NCBI RefSeq assembly: GCF_029392675.1
Contig: NZ_CP113941.1
Location: 1,717,001 to 1,781,000, forward strand
Reading direction: 5' to 3'
Source of the DNA: Lactobacillus sp. ESL0684
GTDB lineage: Bacteria; Bacillota; Bacilli; Lactobacillales; Lactobacillaceae
DNA: 64,000 bases
Shown here: positions 1 to 9,913 of the stretch, one piece after another
Layout of the letters: every line of letters begins with the position of its first letter
How positions within the stretch are numbered: position 1 is the first letter of the stretch
Translations under genes and position numbers: made by a program
The notes under the pieces: model-generated
What the model saw: the letters and a program-made list of their open reading frames with translations, nothing else
Databases searched by the model: none
Told to the model about the DNA's origin: nothing

Positions 1-645
1 AAAGTCTATAACTTTGCTCATGAACACGGGATTCTATTTGCCGTAGACGAGATTAATCAAGGAATGGGACGAACAGGTAAATGGTGGTCAATCCAGCACT
101 TTGGAATTGAGCCTGATCTAATGAGTGTTGGTAAATCTATTGCTTCTGGCTTGCCACTAAGTGCCGTAATTGGTAAAGCAGAAATTATGGATAGCTTGGA
201 TTCGCCAGCCAATGTTTACACAACTGCTGGAAATCCAGTTACAACTGCAGCTTCGTTAGCTACAATTGACGTAATCGAAGACGAACATTTAGTAGAGCGC
301 TCAGCAAAGCTAGGGAAAGTTGCAGCTGATTTCTTCACTAAAGAACAAGCTAAATATCCATTTATTGGTGATTTTAGAATGTATGGTCTAAATGGTGGTA
401 TTGACATCGTTGATCCAAATACTAAAGAACCCGATAAAGCCGCAACTACCAAATTAATTTACCGAATGTTTGAACTTGGAGTAATTATTATTAGCTTAAA
501 AGGAAACGTACTACGTTTCCAACCACCACTAGTTATTACAGATAAACAGCTGCAACAAGCGTTCAAGATCATGGATCAAGCATTTAGCGAGCTCCAAGCT
601 GGTAATTTAAAATTACCAGAAAACGCTGAAGAGATTGGTTGGTAG
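1..645 (+). CDS. Class III PLP aminotransferase, isoleucine 2-epimerase-like (5' truncated)
   Basis: The reading frame is open from base 1, so the N-terminal part lies outside the window; about 214 residues remain. The visible part has the class III signature DEINQGMGRTGK and the PLP-lysine region SVGKSIASGLP, which is the large-domain active site. The C-terminal stretch (GLNGGI, LRFQPPLVI and the terminal EIGW) closely recalls the Lactobacillus buchneri isoleucine 2-epimerase from memory, more than GABA aminotransferase. That enzyme racemises the C2 of branched-chain amino acids with PLP. The subfamily is inferred from remembered sequence, not from a search. A terminator follows 35 bases after the stop. 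Confidence 0.85.
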   Translation, partial: KVYNFAHEHGILFAVDEINQGMGRTGKWWSIQHFGIEPDLMSVGKSIASGLPLSAVIGKAEIMDSLDSPANVYTTAGNPVTTAASLATIDVIEDEHLVERSAKLGKVAADFFTKEQAKYPFIGDFRMYGLNGGIDIVDPNTKEPDKAATTKLIYRMFELGVIIISLKGNVLRFQPPLVITDKQLQQAFKIMDQAFSELQAGNLKLPENAEEIGW

Positions 646-679
646 TTAGTTAAGCTCACATTTCAGTTAAATAATAACA

Positions 680-722
680 AAAAAGTGTCTGATAACTTAT
701 TTATGTTATCAAACACTTTTTT
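680..722 (+). terminator. Rho-independent terminator after the aminotransferase
   Basis: An inverted repeat AGTGT-TGATAAC / GTTATCA-ACACT with a short loop is followed by TTTTTT. It ends the plus-strand aminotransferase transcript. Confidence 0.85.
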
Positions 723-787
723 GAATTAAACTATGCCACCTTCGTTTATATCATAGCTTCTCCTTTTAGACTTTTAAGCAAAACAAA

Positions 788-821
788 GACGAGCTTCTAA
801 CATTGAAGCTCGCCTTTTTTA
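788..821. terminator. Bidirectional terminator
   Basis: The stem GACGAGCTTC / GAAGCTCGCC has T-rich sequence on both sides. It lies just beyond the stop of the minus-strand glnQ and probably serves it. Confidence 0.75.
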
Positions 822-842
822 AATATTAACAATTATTTTTAA

Positions 843-1580
843 TTACACATTTAAGACCTTGTTCAAGAAGTCCTGCAACCGCGGACTTTGTGGGTGGTCA
901 AAGATCTCTGAAGGTGTTCCCTGCTCCATAATTTTGCCATCTGCCACAAACACTACTCGATCAGCAACTTCTTTAGCAAAGCCCATCTCATGAGTAACGA
1001 CTACCATGGTCATTCCTTGTTTTGCCAGTTGTTTCATAACTTCTAAAACATCGCCAACCATCTCTGGATCAAGCGCAGAAGTTGGTTCATCAAACAACAT
1101 CACATCGGGATTCATCGCCAAGGCTCGTGCAATTGCTACACGCTGTTGCTGTCCACCAGATAACGATTGAACTTGGGCATCAATCTTATCGGACAGACCT
1201 ACTGTCGCCAATAATTTTTCGGCCTGCGTGCGAGCTGCTGCTTTATCTAACTTGTGTAGTTCAACTGGCGCCAACATAATATTTTCACCAACAGATAAGT
1301 TATTAAATAAATTAAAATGCTGAAAAACCATCCCAATATTTTCACGCACCTGATTAATATCAACTTTGGGATCAGCCACATTAACACCATCAATTACTAT
1401 TGAACCAGCAGTCGGTTCTTCTAGTTTGTTTAAAGCACGCAACAATGTACTCTTACCAGAACCAGATGGCCCAATGACTACTACAACTTCGTTGTCCTCA
1501 ACAGTTAAGTCAATCTTCTTTAGCACATGATTACTACCGAAGTTTTTGACTAAATTCTTTACCTCTATCTTAGCACTCAT
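843..1580 (-). CDS. glnQ: Glutamine/polar amino acid ABC transporter ATPase
   Basis: A 245-residue ATPase that drives the GlnP membrane protein encoded just upstream. Walker [10 protein letters not shown] is at about residues 37-45, the signature is LSGGQQQR and Walker B is [10 protein letters not shown]; it ends with the usual H-loop region [10 protein letters not shown] chose the ATG at 1580 (MSAKIEVK) rather than the longer open frame: it is preceded by AGAGGACAAAAAT and its ATGA overlaps the glnP stop by 4 bases, typical of translational coupling. The two genes form a GlnPQ-type importer as known in lactococci. The substrate (Gln/Glu/Asn) is inferred from family. Confidence 0.93.
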   Translation of the reverse strand: MSAKIEVKNLVKNFGSNHVLKKIDLTVEDNEVVVVIGPSGSGKSTLLRALNKLEEPTAGSIVIDGVNVADPKVDINQVRENIGMVFQHFNLFNNLSVGENIMLAPVELHKLDKAAARTQAEKLLATVGLSDKIDAQVQSLSGGQQQRVAIARALAMNPDVMLFDEPTSALDPEMVGDVLEVMKQLAKQGMTMVVVTHEMGFAKEVADRVVFVADGKIMEQGTPSEIFDHPQSPRLQDFLNKVLNV

Positions 1581-3718
1581 ATTTTTGTCCTCTTCTCTAC
1601 CCAATTTGATAACCAAGTTAGTAGCGTAATAACAACTAGATAAATTACCGCAACAATCGTCCAAACCTTGAAGCCTTCCAAATTGCGGGCAATAATAATT
1701 TTACCTGTTTGCGTTAGTTCCAAAATACCAATTACTGATAAGATTGAGGTATCCTTGAGCGTAATAATAAACTGGTTAATAAAGGATGGCACCATAATTT
1801 TAATTCCTTGCGGCAAAATCACTTTACGCATGGCCTTACCAAATGGCAAACCTAGTGAGCGCGCGGCCTCCATTTGCCCAGAGTCCACCGCCTCAATTCC
1901 ACCTTTAACAAAGGCAGCAATATACGCACCTTCGTTAAGCGTCAACGTGACGACACCTGCTACGAATGCCGGAATTTTTTGACCAGTTAAACTTGGAATT
2001 CCTGTATAGATGAATAGCGCCAAAACTAGTAATGGCATCCCACGGAACATATAGATTAGCGTGCTTGAAAGTCCATTACAGAATTTATTTGGTACAACAC
2101 CCAATAAGCCGACTAGTACACCAAAAATTGTAGCAAAAATAATCGCTACTACAGTAAGCCACATTGTTTCACCAAAACCTGATACTAAGGCAGACTTATT
2201 CTGCTTCAATAGACCAACAAAGCTGCGATCCTCAGTATCTTGATTACCACCAGTAGTCTTTTGTTGCTTAGTACCTAAATATTTAGCCTTAATATCATCA
2301 TAAGTGCCACTTGCTTTCAAATCTTTAAGTCCAGCATTGAAAGCTGCTAGCAATGCGCTGTTCGTTCCCTTCTTAACACCAAAAGCATATGGCGCTTTTA
2401 ATGCAGGTTTAGTAACAATCTGCAACTTAGTGCCTTTCTTAATAGCATATTGCATCACTGGTTGATCTTCGAAACAAGCAACTGAATTGCCAGTCAGCAC
2501 ATCTTGATACATATTGTTTGAGTCATCAAAAGTTGTCGTCTTAAAGCCATACTTTTTCTTGATGCTATTTGCATATTGAGCACCAGCAGTTCCTGTTTTA
2601 ATGGCAACCTTTTTGCCTTTTAGTTGAGACAGCTTAGTAATCTTACCATTATTAGCAGTTGCCATGACGACACCAGACATAAAGTAAGGCTTAGAAAAGT
2701 CAATTTTTTGCCGACGCTCTTTAGTGATCGACATCCCAGCAATCATGCCATCAATCTGTCCCGACTCTAATGCTTGGACTGAACCATTAAAACCTAACGG
2801 CTTAATCTTAACCTTAAATCCTTGTTCTTGGGCAATATTCTTCAAGATATCAATGTCAATACCGACGTATTTATTATCACTGTTAGCAAACTCAAACGGT
2901 GGAAAAGTCACGTCTGTTCCAATAACAAAAGTTTTGCCTTTTACATCTGCATTAACCTTAGTACCAAGATATTTACCCACAATTTTGTTATAAGTACCAT
3001 TGGCTTTGATCTTTGCAAAACCCGCGTTAAACTTACGGATCAATTCTTGATTCGTACCCTTTTTAACTGCAAAACCATACCAACCAGTATTTGCAGCTTT
3101 AGTGACAATCTTTAATTTCATGCCCTGATTAATGGCATACTGCATCACAGGCTGATCTTCAAAACAGGCCACAGAATTACCAGTAACAACATCCTGATAC
3201 ATATTATCGGAGTCATCAAACGTAACTGTTTTAAAACCATATTTTTTCTTTAAACTATTAGCATATTGAGCAGCAGCGGTTCCAGTCTTGAGTGCCACGC
3301 GCTTGCCCTTTAAATCCTTAAAGCCGCGAATCTTGCTATTGTTACCAACAGCCATCACCACACCAGTCTTAAAATATGGTGTCCCAAAGTCAAACTTTGC
3401 TTGCCGTTCTTTGGTGATTGTCATCCCAGCAATAATACCGTCTAACTGACCAGACTGGACAGATTGAACTGCACCATTAAAGCCAACCTGCTTGGTCTTA
3501 ACCTTAAAGCCCTCTTCTTTAGCAACCGCATTAATAATATCAATATCAATGCCAACATATCGATTATTATCGTTAGCAAATTCAAATGGTGGATAAGTAA
3601 CATCTGTGCCGATTTCATAAGTCTTAGCCTGTGCTTGATCAGTGAAACTACCAATCAGCACTGCCATTATTCCTAAGAAAATCACACCTAACATGCTTCT
3701 ACGCAATCGGTTATGCAT
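1577..3718 (-). CDS. glnP: Glutamine ABC transporter, tandem substrate-binding domains fused to permease
   Basis: A 713-residue fusion. Residues 1-31 are a signal peptide ending AQA. Two periplasmic-binding-protein-3 domains follow in tandem (about 33-255 and 262-487), each starting IGTDVT(Y/F)PPFEFAN and containing a DSxNMYQDV motif. The last 200 residues are a HisM-type permease with the EAA loop ([13 protein letters not shown]). This is the architecture of lactococcal GlnP, where two tethered binding domains feed one translocator. The two domains are near-duplicates but differ at several positions, so their ligand ranges may differ. It is co-transcribed with glnQ. Confidence 0.93.
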   Translation of the reverse strand: MHNRLRRSMLGVIFLGIMAVLIGSFTDQAQAKTYEIGTDVTYPPFEFANDNNRYVGIDIDIINAVAKEEGFKVKTKQVGFNGAVQSVQSGQLDGIIAGMTITKERQAKFDFGTPYFKTGVVMAVGNNSKIRGFKDLKGKRVALKTGTAAAQYANSLKKKYGFKTVTFDDSDNMYQDVVTGNSVACFEDQPVMQYAINQGMKLKIVTKAANTGWYGFAVKKGTNQELIRKFNAGFAKIKANGTYNKIVGKYLGTKVNADVKGKTFVIGTDVTFPPFEFANSDNKYVGIDIDILKNIAQEQGFKVKIKPLGFNGSVQALESGQIDGMIAGMSITKERRQKIDFSKPYFMSGVVMATANNGKITKLSQLKGKKVAIKTGTAGAQYANSIKKKYGFKTTTFDDSNNMYQDVLTGNSVACFEDQPVMQYAIKKGTKLQIVTKPALKAPYAFGVKKGTNSALLAAFNAGLKDLKASGTYDDIKAKYLGTKQQKTTGGNQDTEDRSFVGLLKQNKSALVSGFGETMWLTVVAIIFATIFGVLVGLLGVVPNKFCNGLSSTLIYMFRGMPLLVLALFIYTGIPSLTGQKIPAFVAGVVTLTLNEGAYIAAFVKGGIEAVDSGQMEAARSLGLPFGKAMRKVILPQGIKIMVPSFINQFIITLKDTSILSVIGILELTQTGKIIIARNLEGFKVWTIVAVIYLVVITLLTWLSNWVEKRTKI

Positions 3719-3832
3719 AATCTTTACTCCTTACATTAAACTAAATTAGATAACTACAAATAAACTCATTATCCCTATTAATTATAAACTTACTAAGCTA
3801 TAAAGGGAATTAATACACAACTTGACTAACAA

Positions 3833-3872
3833 AAAAAGACTGATTCTACCTAAATAGAAATCAGTCTTGTTA
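3833..3872 (-). terminator. Terminator of the bceAB-like operon
   Basis: An inverted repeat AAGACTGATT-CTA / TAG-AATCAGTCTT gives, on the minus strand, a hairpin followed by seven Ts, 13 bases past the stop of the permease gene. Confidence 0.85.
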
Positions 3873-3884
3873 AATTTTAATAAG

Positions 3885-5690
3885 TTATTCTTGCTTTAAA
3901 ACTATATTTTCGTAAAGCTTAACCGTTACTAAATAATAACCTAAATACAGTACAATAAAAATCACAAATGGTACCCAAATATTACTATACGGATCGGGCA
4001 GAAGTGTTCTGAATAATCTGAGTCCAAATAGCACATCAATTATCCCCAAAACTCCAGGTAATAGGAACAAAGTCCCAATCTCTTGTTTAATTGATCGCCG
4101 CAATACTTGTTGTCTGGCACCAATCTTGTAAAGCATCTTGTAGCGAACCTTGTCACTTGCTGCACCACTCAAAACTTTAAACATTAAAGTCGAAGCTAGC
4201 ATGGTTAAAAAGGCCAGCCCTAAAAAGAAACCCATAAATTCAAAACCACTGGCTAAACCAATCATCATTTGATAATTATTTGCCTTACTAGTTTGGAAGA
4301 TATCTTTGAAAGCCGCATTCTCCTTTGCCTCTCGTTTTTCAATACTCAGAATAGTTGGATAATCTTTACCAAAATCTGTAACTCGTAAGTATGAAACGAA
4401 TTTATTCTGCCCGTTAATTTCCTGCAATTTTTGCAGTGAAACCAAATGAATGATCTTTGGTAAGCCATTAGGAACCATGCCGCCAAAAGTATTATTAGCA
4501 TCCGTTCTTGGTTTATCTAATTGACTGGTTGGCAAAGTTACCTGATGCCATGATTCTTCATGGTTCTTATAGGTAAACTTCATATGCTTTAGCGGCTGTT
4601 TTTCAAGTTCAGCTCGATTAAAATATAGCTCCTTGCTAGTTTCCTTATAATGATACGTCTGCTCATCTTTAATATCTAATTTAGCCACATCACGCTTGAT
4701 TGCAGGAGAATCGCTAACAATAGTCGCATCATAATAAGTATTATTCTGTGCCAAGTCTTTTAAAGAATCAAACTTCAAGCCAACCGTAATTGCTCCCAAT
4801 GCTAAAGCAAAGAGTAGCGAAATTACCGTTAAGATCCGCGTATAATCACGCAAGCGAAACTTCAATTGTCCCAAGGTAAACATTCTAATGCCATGGTATG
4901 AAAAGCTTTTACGATTGATTAAAAAGCCAACTACCGCTCCAAAGAATGAGTTAAAGGTAAAATATGAACCTAAAACAATCGTGACTAATGCTGCCGGCAC
5001 AATGAAGAAGATTGCCGTAGCAGGCATATTCATAATATGATATCCAGCTGCAAGCAAAGCTATTCCTAACACTGCCTCAATCGAGTGTAAGAATGAACGT
5101 TTAGTTAGTTTAACAGGTTGTTGATCTTCATGTAGCAAGTCAATAACTTTAGTGTGAGTTAACTTGCGACTATTGTGTAATGCCCCAAAAAAGAAAATAA
5201 CAATGAAGAAAACTAAGGTCCAAAGAATTGCACTAGGCAAAATTGCTTGGAAGTGAGAAATTTGTAATCCTAAATTATTAATCAGCAATTTTGAAACTAA
5301 TGCTGTCAGCCCAAAGCCGATCCCAATTCCCAAAAGTGCAGCCAAGATGCCAATAACTAGGGTTTCACAAAATATCAATAAACCAATTCTTGAATTCTTA
5401 GCCCCTAACATCATAAACATCCCATAATCATGCTTACGCATACTAAGCAAAAATGAATTCGCGTAGGTGAGATAGACCAGTGTAATTACTACTAACAACA
5501 CAATTCCGAAGCCAAAGATAAAAGTTAAATAATTCGATGGCGCATTAACATCATGAGTCATAAATGACGGATTAGTCGCTAATGTTAAAAACATATAAAA
5601 AATGGTACTAGCAACAACTAACCCGGAAAACAATACGGCATAGTCTCTAAACCGGCTTTTAATACCTGTTAAAGATAATTTCCAAATCAT
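3885..5690 (-). CDS. FtsX-like ABC permease, BceB-type
   Basis: A 601-residue permease of the BceB/MacB-like family that works with the ATPase encoded upstream. About ten membrane helices are visible: three or four N-terminal helices, a large extracellular segment at roughly residues 310-470, then three C-terminal helices. That long extracellular domain is the sensor part typical of peptide-antibiotic detoxification transporters. The start follows TAAGGAGCAAAAT. No two-component regulator lies beside it, unlike classical bceRS-bceAB clusters, so its control is unknown. It could export or dislodge bacitracin-like or other peptides; the substrate is not readable. Confidence 0.85.
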   Translation of the reverse strand: MIWKLSLTGIKSRFRDYAVLFSGLVVASTIFYMFLTLATNPSFMTHDVNAPSNYLTFIFGFGIVLLVVITLVYLTYANSFLLSMRKHDYGMFMMLGAKNSRIGLLIFCETLVIGILAALLGIGIGFGLTALVSKLLINNLGLQISHFQAILPSAILWTLVFFIVIFFFGALHNSRKLTHTKVIDLLHEDQQPVKLTKRSFLHSIEAVLGIALLAAGYHIMNMPATAIFFIVPAALVTIVLGSYFTFNSFFGAVVGFLINRKSFSYHGIRMFTLGQLKFRLRDYTRILTVISLLFALALGAITVGLKFDSLKDLAQNNTYYDATIVSDSPAIKRDVAKLDIKDEQTYHYKETSKELYFNRAELEKQPLKHMKFTYKNHEESWHQVTLPTSQLDKPRTDANNTFGGMVPNGLPKIIHLVSLQKLQEINGQNKFVSYLRVTDFGKDYPTILSIEKREAKENAAFKDIFQTSKANNYQMMIGLASGFEFMGFFLGLAFLTMLASTLMFKVLSGAASDKVRYKMLYKIGARQQVLRRSIKQEIGTLFLLPGVLGIIDVLFGLRLFRTLLPDPYSNIWVPFVIFIVLYLGYYLVTVKLYENIVLKQE

Positions 5691-5700
5691 ATTTTGCTCC

Positions 5701-6450
5701 TTATTCTTCCGTACCTAAGTGATCGATCAGCAAGTGATAAAACTCTTGCCGTGACTGCTGCCCTTTAAGCATTTGCTCTCCAATCTTGCCATCCTTAATG
5801 AATAGAATTCGATTAGCAAAACTAGCCGAAAATGGATCATGCGTTACCATTAAAGTAGTCACATTATCGTTTCGATTTAAATTATCCATTGTATCCAATA
5901 ATTCTCTGGCACTTTTTGAATCCAACGCCCCTGTTGGTTCGTCAGCCAGTAAAATGGTTGGCTCATGCACTAATGCTCTGGCTGAAGCCACTCTTTGCTT
6001 TTGTCCGCCTGACAGTTCGCTAGGATATTTAGCCAAAATTTCTTCAATCCCTAAACGCTGTGCAATCTTATCAACTAATGGATTTACTCGTCTAACTGAA
6101 AGCCCGCGCAACGTTAGCGGCAGTGCGATATTTTCACGGTTAGTCAAGTTTTCCAACAAGTTAAAATCTTGAAAAATAAAGCCAATTTGCTTACTTCTAA
6201 AATCTGCCATTTGATTAGCATTCAGTGTGCTAATATCCTCATGATTAATAAAAACATGTCCCGTAGTTGGCTTATCAAGAGTTGAAAGAATATTAAGCAA
6301 GGTCGTCTTACCAGAGCCTGAGGCTCCCATAATTGCCACAAATTCACCCGGTTCAACGGTAAAATTAATGCCCTTTAGAGCTTGATATTGTTTTTCACCA
6401 CGTTTACCGTAAGTTTTAGTAGCATGATCTACTCGTAAAATTTCAGTCAT
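5701..6450 (-). CDS. ABC transporter ATPase, BceA/MacB-type
   Basis: A 249-residue ATPase paired with the FtsX-like permease 10 bases downstream. Walker A GASGSGKTT is near residue 42, the signature is LSGGQKQR and Walker B is LLADEPTGALD; the GALDS ending is characteristic of the MacB/LolD/BceA branch. The start has a strong GAGGAGG ribosome binding site. A likely promoter lies about 45 bases upstream. Confidence 0.9.
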   Translation of the reverse strand: MTEILRVDHATKTYGKRGEKQYQALKGINFTVEPGEFVAIMGASGSGKTTLLNILSTLDKPTTGHVFINHEDISTLNANQMADFRSKQIGFIFQDFNLLENLTNRENIALPLTLRGLSVRRVNPLVDKIAQRLGIEEILAKYPSELSGGQKQRVASARALVHEPTILLADEPTGALDSKSARELLDTMDNLNRNDNVTTLMVTHDPFSASFANRILFIKDGKIGEQMLKGQQSRQEFYHLLIDHLGTEE

Positions 6451-6491
6451 TATACATCCTCCTCAAAGTATTTGCGTATTAACTTACTAAC

Positions 6492-6520
6492 ACACTAATA
6501 TCTAGTATTAATTTTGTCAA
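6492..6520 (-). promoter_or_regulatory. Candidate promoter of the bceAB-like operon
   Basis: On the minus strand TTGACA is separated by 17 bases from a weak -10 (TAGTGT). An imperfect palindrome TAATACTAGATATTA overlaps the spacer and -10 and might be an operator. This is inference from sequence alone. Confidence 0.4.
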
Positions 6521-6532
6521 ATATTTGCACAA

Positions 6533-6576
6533 AAAAAGATAAATCCTTCAATTTCTTTAGAAAGATTTATCTTTTA
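6533..6576 (-). terminator. Terminator of the zinc-ribbon gene
   Basis: AAAAGATAAATC / GATTTATCTTTT inverted repeat with a loop of about 18 bases; on the minus strand it ends in TTTTTTT, a few bases past the stop of the 6584-8002 gene. Confidence 0.75.
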
Positions 6577-6583
6577 AAACTAT

Positions 6584-8002
6584 TTAATCATCATCGTCGT
6601 CATATTCATTGGAATCATCCGTAGTATCTCGGATAATTGTTCCACCACCGATTGACTTAATCTTCTGCTCATTGCCATCAAGTTGAAAAAGCCCATTCTT
6701 ATAGAGCATAACTTGCGTATGCTCATCACCATTGCTCTTTTCAAAATCATAGGTAACTTTATAAGTTACACTGCTAGAGTTATTTGGCGCTGGATTGATT
6801 GCCACCACATCACAGTCAATATCATAATAATCAGTTGAATCATTGTGATCAAATCCACGCAACATTTTGTGTAATTCCTGATAACTACTATTATCAGATC
6901 CACCAATAAAATTGCTACTATCGGGACCATTAAAAGCTGCTTCTAATGCGTCTTCGGCTTCATCTTTATCAATCAAGCCTTTCCATTGCGGATACAAGAT
7001 GATTCTACCGTCATCAAAGTCAATATCATCACTAAAATCATCATCGTCTTGCGCAGCAACTGCCGAAGGCAAATCAGTAATCACCTTTGATCGCAAAACC
7101 TCGTTGCCAACATTAGTAGTAACATAAACCTCCATATTATTGGTTATCGGATAATCCTTAAAGGTCTTACTACCATTAGCTAATTTACCAACCTGATGAT
7201 CGTTGAGATAAACCTTGGCACCAGGTAGACTCTTAATAGTAAAAGTCGCGGTTTTAATATTCAAGTTCACTGTCTTGTTGGACCAAATATTAACATTAGC
7301 ATTCGCCTTTAGAGTGCGTTTGGCAACACTTGACTTAACTTCAAATTGATATTTACCAGGAAACAGTGGTTTTAGCTTTTGATAATATTCGCCGTCACCT
7401 TTAGCCTGACCAACTGCTTGGCCATTAATCAATACCGTTGAATTAGCATGATTGGTTTTGACTTGCGGCGTATAAGTATTTAGATGCAGCGTATATTTCG
7501 GGAAAAACAACAAATAGCGCCCCGATTGTTTAAGACTTACTTGATCCAAACTAGTACCTGACTTGAGAGCGATCGCCAAATTATTAGCAGTAGATTGATG
7601 TGCTTGATAATATTTTTGGGTTGGCTTTAGCGACTCATCTGTTACCTTCATGGCATAATCATCAGTAGTTACGTATTTTGCTAATGGCATTTGCGGATTC
7701 TTCAAACTAACCATGATTTGATCAATTTGATTACTGCGACTGTAATGATTACTACCCCAAGCATAAAAAACGCCAAACAAAACAAATACGACAACCGCTG
7801 CAATCAAAATAAATTTAGTTTTCTTTTTAACTGGTTGCGGCTTACTTGCTACTGCTTGACGCTTAGGCGAAGCAGCCTTTTTCGTCTCACCAGCAGTTGC
7901 CGGCCTGCTAGCTACATTAGTTAAATCAGCCCCGCAATGCGGACAAAACTTAACATCAGCATTTACCTGATTGCCACATTGCGGACAAAACTTTTTCCCC
8001 AT
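6584..8002 (-). CDS. TcaA-like zinc-ribbon membrane-anchored protein
   Basis: 472 residues. It starts with a double zinc ribbon (CPQCG at 6-10, CPHCG at 20-24), followed by a basic linker, one membrane helix (KFILIAAVVVFVLFGVF, about 64-80) and a large extracellular part. The extracellular region carries repeated beta-rich modules (a PEGA-like LPGAKVYLNDHQVG near residue 262) and a C-terminal domain ending in an acidic DDD tail. This order matches TcaA/YvbJ-type proteins of Firmicutes, which act at the cell envelope. The start has a GCGAGGTG site. It is followed upstream by a second zinc-ribbon gene 20 bases away, so the two are probably one operon. Confidence 0.75.
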   Translation of the reverse strand: MGKKFCPQCGNQVNADVKFCPHCGADLTNVASRPATAGETKKAASPKRQAVASKPQPVKKKTKFILIAAVVVFVLFGVFYAWGSNHYSRSNQIDQIMVSLKNPQMPLAKYVTTDDYAMKVTDESLKPTQKYYQAHQSTANNLAIALKSGTSLDQVSLKQSGRYLLFFPKYTLHLNTYTPQVKTNHANSTVLINGQAVGQAKGDGEYYQKLKPLFPGKYQFEVKSSVAKRTLKANANVNIWSNKTVNLNIKTATFTIKSLPGAKVYLNDHQVGKLANGSKTFKDYPITNNMEVYVTTNVGNEVLRSKVITDLPSAVAAQDDDDFSDDIDFDDGRIILYPQWKGLIDKDEAEDALEAAFNGPDSSNFIGGSDNSSYQELHKMLRGFDHNDSTDYYDIDCDVVAINPAPNNSSSVTYKVTYDFEKSNGDEHTQVMLYKNGLFQLDGNEQKIKSIGGGTIIRDTTDDSNEYDDDDD

Positions 8003-8022
8003 CTTCTACACCTCGCTTGTTA

Positions 8023-8793
8023 CTACATGTGACTAAAATAAGTAATGAATTGTAAAACAACTGTATTATACGCCAACATCAGCCAAACTATTTCAACCAT
8101 AAAGCTTGCAAATAAAGCCAGCATTATGCCATACATCTTGTCACGAATCGGATCAGAATCACCTAGTAATACTACTTGTACGGCAAGCACAAATAGATTA
8201 AGACTAATCAAACTTAGAATGACTGCAAAAATCTGACCACCTGCTCCCATCATCATAAAGATAAAGACAGCAGCAATCAAAATCAAATTTAAATTCGAGC
8301 ACTGCACTGCATGATTAAAAAAGGTCAGGAAACTATTTTTGGGTCCATAAATAAAGCGATCAACCAAGTAATTCACCCCAGTAAAAGCTGCTTCTAATAA
8401 AATTACAAAAAATAATACCTCAAAGACTGTAATAAATGGAATGTTAACAAAAAACGCTTGCTGGCTACCATAACTATTTAAACCAATGTAGAAGCCTAAT
8501 ACCAATAACAAATCTTCAATTAACAAAGTGACTGCTCCATACCAGCTAGTGCTTGGCAGTCTGGTAAACGGATGTTGCCAAGACTTCACCAGCCACTGCC
8601 AATAACCCTGCATTTGATCAATTGGCTCTTGGTCACTTTCATCTTCAAAATCTGCTTGACTTTGATTAACATCTGCCTGGAAAGTTTTACGATTAACTGC
8701 CATTTTGGCAACATTACGTAAATCAGCCCCACAATTAGTACAAAAGTTAACATCATCTTGCATTATCGTCGCACAATTAGGACACTTTTTCAT
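8023..8793 (-). CDS. Zinc-ribbon multi-pass membrane protein
   Basis: 256 residues. The N-terminus holds a zinc ribbon (CPNC at 4-7, CTNC at 18-21) very similar to that of the downstream TcaA-like gene. About 90 cytoplasmic residues follow, then five hydrophobic segments from about residue 86 to the C-terminus. The start follows TTTAGGAGG. I do not recognise a biochemical function; pairing with a TcaA-like protein suggests an envelope role. Confidence 0.7.
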   Translation of the reverse strand: MKKCPNCATIMQDDVNFCTNCGADLRNVAKMAVNRKTFQADVNQSQADFEDESDQEPIDQMQGYWQWLVKSWQHPFTRLPSTSWYGAVTLLIEDLLLVLGFYIGLNSYGSQQAFFVNIPFITVFEVLFFVILLEAAFTGVNYLVDRFIYGPKNSFLTFFNHAVQCSNLNLILIAAVFIFMMMGAGGQIFAVILSLISLNLFVLAVQVVLLGDSDPIRDKMYGIMLALFASFMVEIVWLMLAYNTVVLQFITYFSHM

Positions 8794-8865
8794 TCATTTT
8801 CCTCCTAAATTTAGGTTAACTACTCCCTTTTATTGTCATCTTTAGTTTAATATAATTTAGTGCAT

Positions 8866-8892
8866 TAAAAAAGAGCGGATTTTCCCACTCTT
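8866..8892 (-). terminator. Terminator of the small secreted protein gene
   Basis: The minus strand reads AAGAGTGGG-AAAA-TCCGCTCTT then TTTTTAAT, an imperfect stem with a T run, about 20 bases past the stop of the small gene. Confidence 0.75.
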
Positions 8893-8912
8893 AACATACT
8901 ATAAATTAGTTT

Positions 8913-9170
8913 CTATTCATCATCTTGTACAGCACAATTAACTGTCTGTCGATTGCCACAACCACGCCGATAAATTCTTCTTTCATTATTGCGTGGCACT
9001 GCACGTTGACGATCATTACGACCCCAACAATTATCCCAACTAGCTCGCAATTGCGTAGCAACCGTTGGATTATCAGTATTTTTGGCTTGCGTTTTAACTG
9101 GTAGAGATAGTCCTACCAGTAGCAATAAACCGAAGACTAGAGTTATCAATAGTGGTTTCTTAAATTTCAT
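8913..9170 (-). CDS. Small secreted Cys-containing protein of unknown function
   Basis: 85 residues. Residues 1-29 are a clear signal peptide (basic MKFKK, hydrophobic core, VKTQA cleavage site). The mature part is about 55 residues, basic in the middle (RNDRQRAVPRNNERRIYRRG) with three cysteines and an acidic end. The start has an excellent TAGGAAGG site and a terminator follows, so it looks like a real single gene. I do not recognise the family. Possible roles are an antimicrobial or wall-binding peptide, but nothing here proves either. Confidence 0.7.
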   Translation of the reverse strand: MKFKKPLLITLVFGLLLLVGLSLPVKTQAKNTDNPTVATQLRASWDNCWGRNDRQRAVPRNNERRIYRRGCGNRQTVNCAVQDDE

Positions 9171-9204
9171 AGTTTTTTTCCTTCCTAAAAAATAACTTAA
9201 CTCA

Positions 9205-9819
9205 CTAGCGCAACCGTTTCATAACTTGGCGTAACGGTGTCACAATAATTGGCGTTACAATTGCCGTAAACGCAGCTTCAATTAAGCCATTAAGGCCTAG
9301 TGCGCCAATTAAAATTACAATTAGCGGTGTGTTGGGAGTCGTCTGCCCTAAATTAGCTACTAGTTTACCTGAATTTCCCATAAAAATCACACTCGTTAAA
9401 ACAATTACCACAACCGTATTGGTCAAAGACGTAACTGCCCCAGCAAATAAATAACCCCAACCTTGAGCAACTTGCTTCTTGTTATGCAGCAATTTACCAA
9501 TTAAGCCAGCAAATAATCCTGCTAAGATACTTGGAGTCAATGAAATAAATACATTTTGGAACAGCATTAAACTGACAATATCACCTGGTTGTGTGTAAGC
9601 CTGAAACAGTCGTAATAATCCCCAAAATAGACCAAACAGTGTTCCAGCTTTAGGGCCCATCAATAAACCATAAACAGCCACAGTTAGTGGCACGGTTGTA
9701 ATGGCAGGTAAAGTCGGCAAAATTCGAATATAGCCAATATTGGGAACAAAGGTCTGCAATAAAAATATTGCAACAAACATAGCGGTAATCGCCAAATTCC
9801 TAGTTTGCTTTCTCTGCAT
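9205..9819 (-). CDS. ECF transporter S component (vitamin uptake, substrate unknown)
   Basis: 204 residues and six predicted membrane helices. The N-terminal TRNLAITAMFVAIFLLQTFVP and the following TTVPLTVAVYGLLMGPKAG segment fit an energy-coupling-factor substrate-binding subunit, which uses the shared EcfAA'T module encoded elsewhere. The start follows TTGAGGAG. No riboswitch is visible in the 94-base leader, so the vitamin cannot be inferred from regulation. Confidence 0.8.
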   Translation of the reverse strand: MQRKQTRNLAITAMFVAIFLLQTFVPNIGYIRILPTLPAITTVPLTVAVYGLLMGPKAGTLFGLFWGLLRLFQAYTQPGDIVSLMLFQNVFISLTPSILAGLFAGLIGKLLHNKKQVAQGWGYLFAGAVTSLTNTVVVIVLTSVIFMGNSGKLVANLGQTTPNTPLIVILIGALGLNGLIEAAFTAIVTPIIVTPLRQVMKRLR

Positions 9820-9913
9820 TTAAATCTCCTCAAGGTATTTACTTTAAAATTATTTGTCATTATATGACTAAACTGTCTAATAAGCAAATCGTATATATTA
9901 TTTTAATAAACAA

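Noticed and set aside
1581-1664. Longer glnQ reading frame
   Set aside because: It lies inside glnP; the ATGA overlap with a ribosome site at 1580 is better.
9820-9913. Vitamin riboswitch before the ECF S component
   Set aside because: The 94-base leader has no recognisable aptamer core.
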